The translations under genes were made by a program, and so were the position numbers. Shown here one piece after another: positions 6,999-9,025 of a stretch of 9,025 nucleotides of DNA. The notes under the pieces were generated by a model, which was given only the letters and a program-made list of their open reading frames with translations, made no database searches and was not told the DNA's origin. The stretch is from an uncultured Lachnospiraceae bacterium. GTDB lineage: Bacteria > Bacillota > Clostridia > Lachnospirales > Lachnospiraceae. The stretch lies in contig CAJTMZ010000022.1 in NCBI GenBank assembly GCA_910577445.1, positions 32,057-41,081 on the forward strand, given 5' to 3'. Numbering within the stretch: position 1 is the first letter of the stretch; each line of letters starts with the position of its first letter.

Positions 6999-7026
6999 GC
7001 AACCTTTTTCCCGCTCGTTACCCTAT
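6999..7026 (+). promoter_or_regulatory. Possible ECF-type promoter for the sigma/anti-sigma operon
   Basis: GCAACCTTTTT (6999-7009) has the AAC core typical of -35 elements read by ECF sigma factors. Sixteen bases after AACC comes CCCTAT (7021-7026) in the -10 position; a CGTTA (7016-7020) also lies nearby. ECF sigma genes often autoregulate through such promoters. The -10 is not a clean CGTC/CGTA, so the call is tentative. The start point would fall just before the small ORF at 7046. Confidence 0.4.
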
Positions 7027-7045
7027 GTTTATGTAAGGACAAAAG

Positions 7046-7135
7046 ATGCTGCGCAGATTATTTTTTGTCAGAAACACCCAAATGCCGTCAGAGGAAAGGG
7101 CAGAGCATGATTTGGCTCGTGCCGGCGGGGTTTAG
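7046..7135 (+). CDS. Possible 29-residue small protein or leader peptide ahead of the sigma factor
   Basis: An ATG at 7046 opens 29 codons ending in TAG (7133-7135). AAGGA (7035-7039) lies 6 bases upstream, an acceptable ribosome binding site. The peptide is basic and Phe/Leu-rich at the start (MLRRLFFVRN) and then acidic and polar (SEERAEHDLARAGG); it has no clear membrane helix. The stop falls 15 bases before the sigma start and 4 bases before that gene's GGAGGA, so translational coupling is feasible. I do not recognise a family. A chance frame of this length is quite possible; a good ribosome binding site and placement between the putative promoter and the sigma gene are the only support. 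Confidence 0.35.
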   Translation: MLRRLFFVRNTQMPSEERAEHDLARAGGV

Positions 7136-7150
7136 GTATGGAGGAATAAA

Positions 7151-7675
7151 ATGAGCCGGGAAGAACTTGAAAAATACATATACGCTTACGGAAAAGATTT
7201 GTTTTCTTTTTGCTGCTTGGTAACGGGAAGCCGTCAGGAGGCGGAGGATTTGTATCAGGACACCTTTTTAAAAATGTATGAGGCAAGGGAGCGCCTGATG
7301 GTGGAAAAGAATCCCAAAAGTTTTCTGATGGGCGTTTCCGTCAACCTTTACAGGAACTGCAGACGCAAGTATGCCATCCGCCGCAGAATCCTCGGAGCGG
7401 AAGTGTCCATGGAGGACGCCGCCAGCCTTTCTTCGGGGGAGAGGGAGACGGAGGAACAGGTCCTTTGCAGGGAAGAATGCGGACTGCTGCGGGAGCTGGT
7501 GAAGGAGCTGCCGGATAAATACCGGATTCCGGTGCTACTTTTTTATATGGAAGAGCTGTCCCTTGAGGAGATTGCGGGGATTGTTCACGCGCCGGCAGGA
7601 ACGGTAAAGAGCAGACTGCACCGGGCGAAAAAAATCTTAAAGCAAAGATTGGAGGATAGTCACTATGAAAAATAA
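7151..7675 (+). CDS. RNA polymerase ECF-type sigma factor (sigma-70 family)
   Basis: A 174-residue protein, the normal length for an ECF sigma factor with only regions 2 and 4. Region 2 covers about residues 10-75: GSRQEAEDLYQDTFLKMYE (26-44) is the core-RNA-polymerase-binding/-10 segment, with the usual 'A-E-D-L-x-Q-D-x-F' pattern. Region 4 covers about 115-168: LPDKYRIPVLLFYMEELSLE (120-139) leads into the helix-turn-helix, with GTVKSRLHRAKK (150-161) as the -35 recognition helix. The start is ATG 7151 behind GGAGGA (7140-7145). Its last 11 bases overlap the next gene, which encodes its likely membrane anti-sigma partner. Such pairs turn an envelope signal into transcription of a small regulon, commonly including their own operon. 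Confidence 0.93.
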   Translation: MSREELEKYIYAYGKDLFSFCCLVTGSRQEAEDLYQDTFLKMYEARERLMVEKNPKSFLMGVSVNLYRNCRRKYAIRRRILGAEVSMEDAASLSSGERETEEQVLCREECGLLRELVKELPDKYRIPVLLFYMEELSLEEIAGIVHAPAGTVKSRLHRAKKILKQRLEDSHYEK

Positions 7676-8831
7676 GATGGACGATTTGTTAAAGACAGCG
7701 CTTACTCCAATGGATGCGCCGGACGAGCGGCTTAACTATCAGGTTCTCGGGAAAATAAAGGAGAGAGAGATTATGAATAGAAAAAAAAGGATTCCGGCAG
7801 CAGCCGTTATTGCCATAGGCACTCTTGTCTTTGGCTCCGCAACCGTGTTTGCGGCGCACCGCTATTTAAGTCCGGCGGAGGCGGCCATGGAAACAGAGGA
7901 TAATACGTTAAAAGAAGCTTTTTTGGGAGAGGAGGCCGTCCCTGTAAACGAAACCCAGGAGTTTGACGGCTACCGGGTAACTCTTTTGGGATGCGTGGCC
8001 GGACAAAACCTCAGCGATTATCTGGCGTGGGACGATGAAGGGCTTCCGAAGGACGACAGATTTTACGCCGTCGTGGTCATTGAACATGCGGACGGCACCC
8101 CCATGCCGGATACTAATTCGGATGATTACGGGAAGGAGTCTTTTTACACATCCTGCTATATCCGGGGGCTGAACCCTCTGGAATTCAATATCAGCCGTAT
8201 TGGCGGCGGTTATTCCGCATTTGTAAAAGAGGGAGTGGAATACCGGATTATGGAAATGGATAACGTCGAAATGTTTGCGGACAGAGGAATTTATGTGGGG
8301 GTAAATTCAGGAAACTCTTATGACGGGGCGGCTTATGTCTATGACGGAAGTACCGGAAACTTAAGCCGGAACCCGGATTACCAGGGGGTAAACGCCCTGT
8401 TTCAACTGCCCATGGATGAGAGCAGGGCAAACCCGGAGGCGGCTGCCCGTTATCTGGAAGATTTGGCTAAAGCTCAGAACGAACCTTCGCAGCCCATTGA
8501 AATGGATGAAAATGATTTGACCGTGGAGGAGTTTGTGAAGAAGCTTACCAAAGAAAACATCGACCAGTATGCGTCTCCCATAGAATCCACCAGACAGGTC
8601 TGCACCCCTGATGAAGACGGATGGATTTTCCATGAATATGAGCTGGAAAATGGCGGCGGAAGCGGCGATATCTGTGTGGAAGGACTGTTATCATCAGGGA
8701 AACCGGGCGATATGGAAATTAAGGGATACGGCTATTCGGAGGACGGACTTGCGGACTTGCTGATAGATGTGTGTATTTTGAACGAAGACGGGACCGTTAC
8801 TTTTGTGGTGTATCAGCCGAAGATGGGGTGA
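7665..8831 (+). CDS. Membrane-anchored anti-sigma-factor-like protein with large extracytoplasmic domain
   Basis: A 388-residue protein starting inside the end of the sigma gene (ATG 7665, with GGAGGA at 7651-7656), so translation is coupled. Residues 1-43 are a short charged cytoplasmic segment that could hold the sigma factor. Residues ~44-64 (PAAAVIAIGTLVFGSATVFA) form one membrane helix preceded by RKKR, giving an N-in, C-out topology. The remaining ~320 residues are acidic, lack further helices and would lie outside the cell. The N-terminal arrangement resembles the DUF4179-type start of RsiV-like anti-sigma proteins, but no zinc-binding HxxxCxxC motif is seen and I do not recognise the outer domain. 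Five cysteines are spread along the outer part. Role as anti-sigma is inferred mainly from position, overlap and topology. The signal and any activating protease are unknown. Confidence 0.75.
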   Translation: MKNKMDDLLKTALTPMDAPDERLNYQVLGKIKEREIMNRKKRIPAAAVIAIGTLVFGSATVFAAHRYLSPAEAAMETEDNTLKEAFLGEEAVPVNETQEFDGYRVTLLGCVAGQNLSDYLAWDDEGLPKDDRFYAVVVIEHADGTPMPDTNSDDYGKESFYTSCYIRGLNPLEFNISRIGGGYSAFVKEGVEYRIMEMDNVEMFADRGIYVGVNSGNSYDGAAYVYDGSTGNLSRNPDYQGVNALFQLPMDESRANPEAAARYLEDLAKAQNEPSQPIEMDENDLTVEEFVKKLTKENIDQYASPIESTRQVCTPDEDGWIFHEYELENGGGSGDICVEGLLSSGKPGDMEIKGYGYSEDGLADLLIDVCILNEDGTVTFVVYQPKMG

Positions 8832-8904
8832 GGATGCGCGGGAGCAGGTAGCTTTAAAGAGCTGCATTTAGGCGGCGGATAAGGCGGAAAGTTTATTAAT
8901 TTGG

Positions 8905-8933
8905 AGGGACGGCCTGGTATGGGGCGTCTCTTT
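8905..8933 (+). terminator. Probable terminator of the sigma/anti-sigma operon
   Basis: AGGGACG (8905-8911) pairs with CGTCTCT (8925-8931), including one G-T pair. After one mismatch, CC/GG continues the stem, and TTT follows at 8931-8933. The T-run is short. A second, unrelated small hairpin (GTAGCT/AGCTGC, 8848-8865) lies closer to the stop codon but has no T-run. Confidence 0.4.
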
Positions 8934-8939
8934 GAATAT

Positions 8940-9009
8940 GATACATTTTTTTTAGACAATTGTATCGAACTGTTAAAACGTTTTTTTAAAAAAATATTTC
9001 TATAGAAAT
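8940..9009. promoter_or_regulatory. AT-rich palindromes at the right edge
   Basis: Three symmetric elements lie together after the operon end: GATACA (8940-8945) with its complement TGTATC (8961-8966), a T7A7 block (8981-8994) and a perfect 14-bp palindrome ATTTCTATAGAAAT (8996-9009). The region is non-coding in all frames I checked. It could be the operator/promoter region of a gene starting beyond the window; no clear -35/-10 pair is visible, so this is a weak call. Confidence 0.35.
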
Positions 9010-9025
9010 TTTGATGGAATTTATT

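Overview
The window looks like chromosome of a gut-type Clostridia bacterium, most likely Lachnospiraceae. This is inferred from strong AGGAGG-type ribosome binding sites, canonical TTGAAx/TATAAT-type promoters, moderate GC and the kinds of gene families present. No rRNA or other taxonomic marker is in view, so the family-level call is tentative. No CRISPR array, tRNA, rRNA, transposase or integrase is visible.

Layout, left to right. (1) 1-753: the C-terminal part of an FtsX/MacB-type ABC transporter permease, cut by the window edge. (2) 762-2047: a complete 12-helix-type major facilitator transporter behind its own extended -10 promoter. (3) 2101-3783: a self-contained cassette with its own promoter, a single gene encoding an N-terminal AAA-type ATPase fused to a C-terminal PD-(D/E)XK nuclease-like domain, and a hairpin right after the stop. 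(4) 3784-4396: a decayed stretch holding a truncated antisense fragment of a GH28 polygalacturonase and two terminator-like hairpins. (5) 4397-6990: a divergent pair, a minus-strand GH4 glycosidase carrying the CHGV motif expected for a uronic-acid-specific enzyme (alpha-galacturonidase, LplD-like) and a plus-strand AraC-family regulator with a cupin-type sensor region. Their shared intergenic region holds short repeats that could be operators. (6) 6999-8831: an ECF sigma factor and its overlapping membrane-anchored anti-sigma-like partner, preceded by a possible ECF-type promoter and an unlisted 29-codon small ORF. (7) 8832-9025: non-coding, with a probable terminator and AT-rich palindromes that may be the control region of a gene beyond the edge.

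How it fits together: the GH28 remnant, the GH4 enzyme and the AraC regulator read as what is left of a pectin (oligogalacturonide) use locus. GH28 enzymes cut polygalacturonan, and LplD-type GH4 enzymes release galacturonate. The GH28 fragment lies in the same orientation as the GH4 gene and downstream of it. It ends just before its catalytic Asp-Asp motif, near the end of the ATPase-nuclease cassette. Arrival of that cassette, or a linked deletion, may have truncated the locus (inference). The sigma/anti-sigma pair looks like an ordinary cell-envelope sensing unit, except for the small ORF in its leader.
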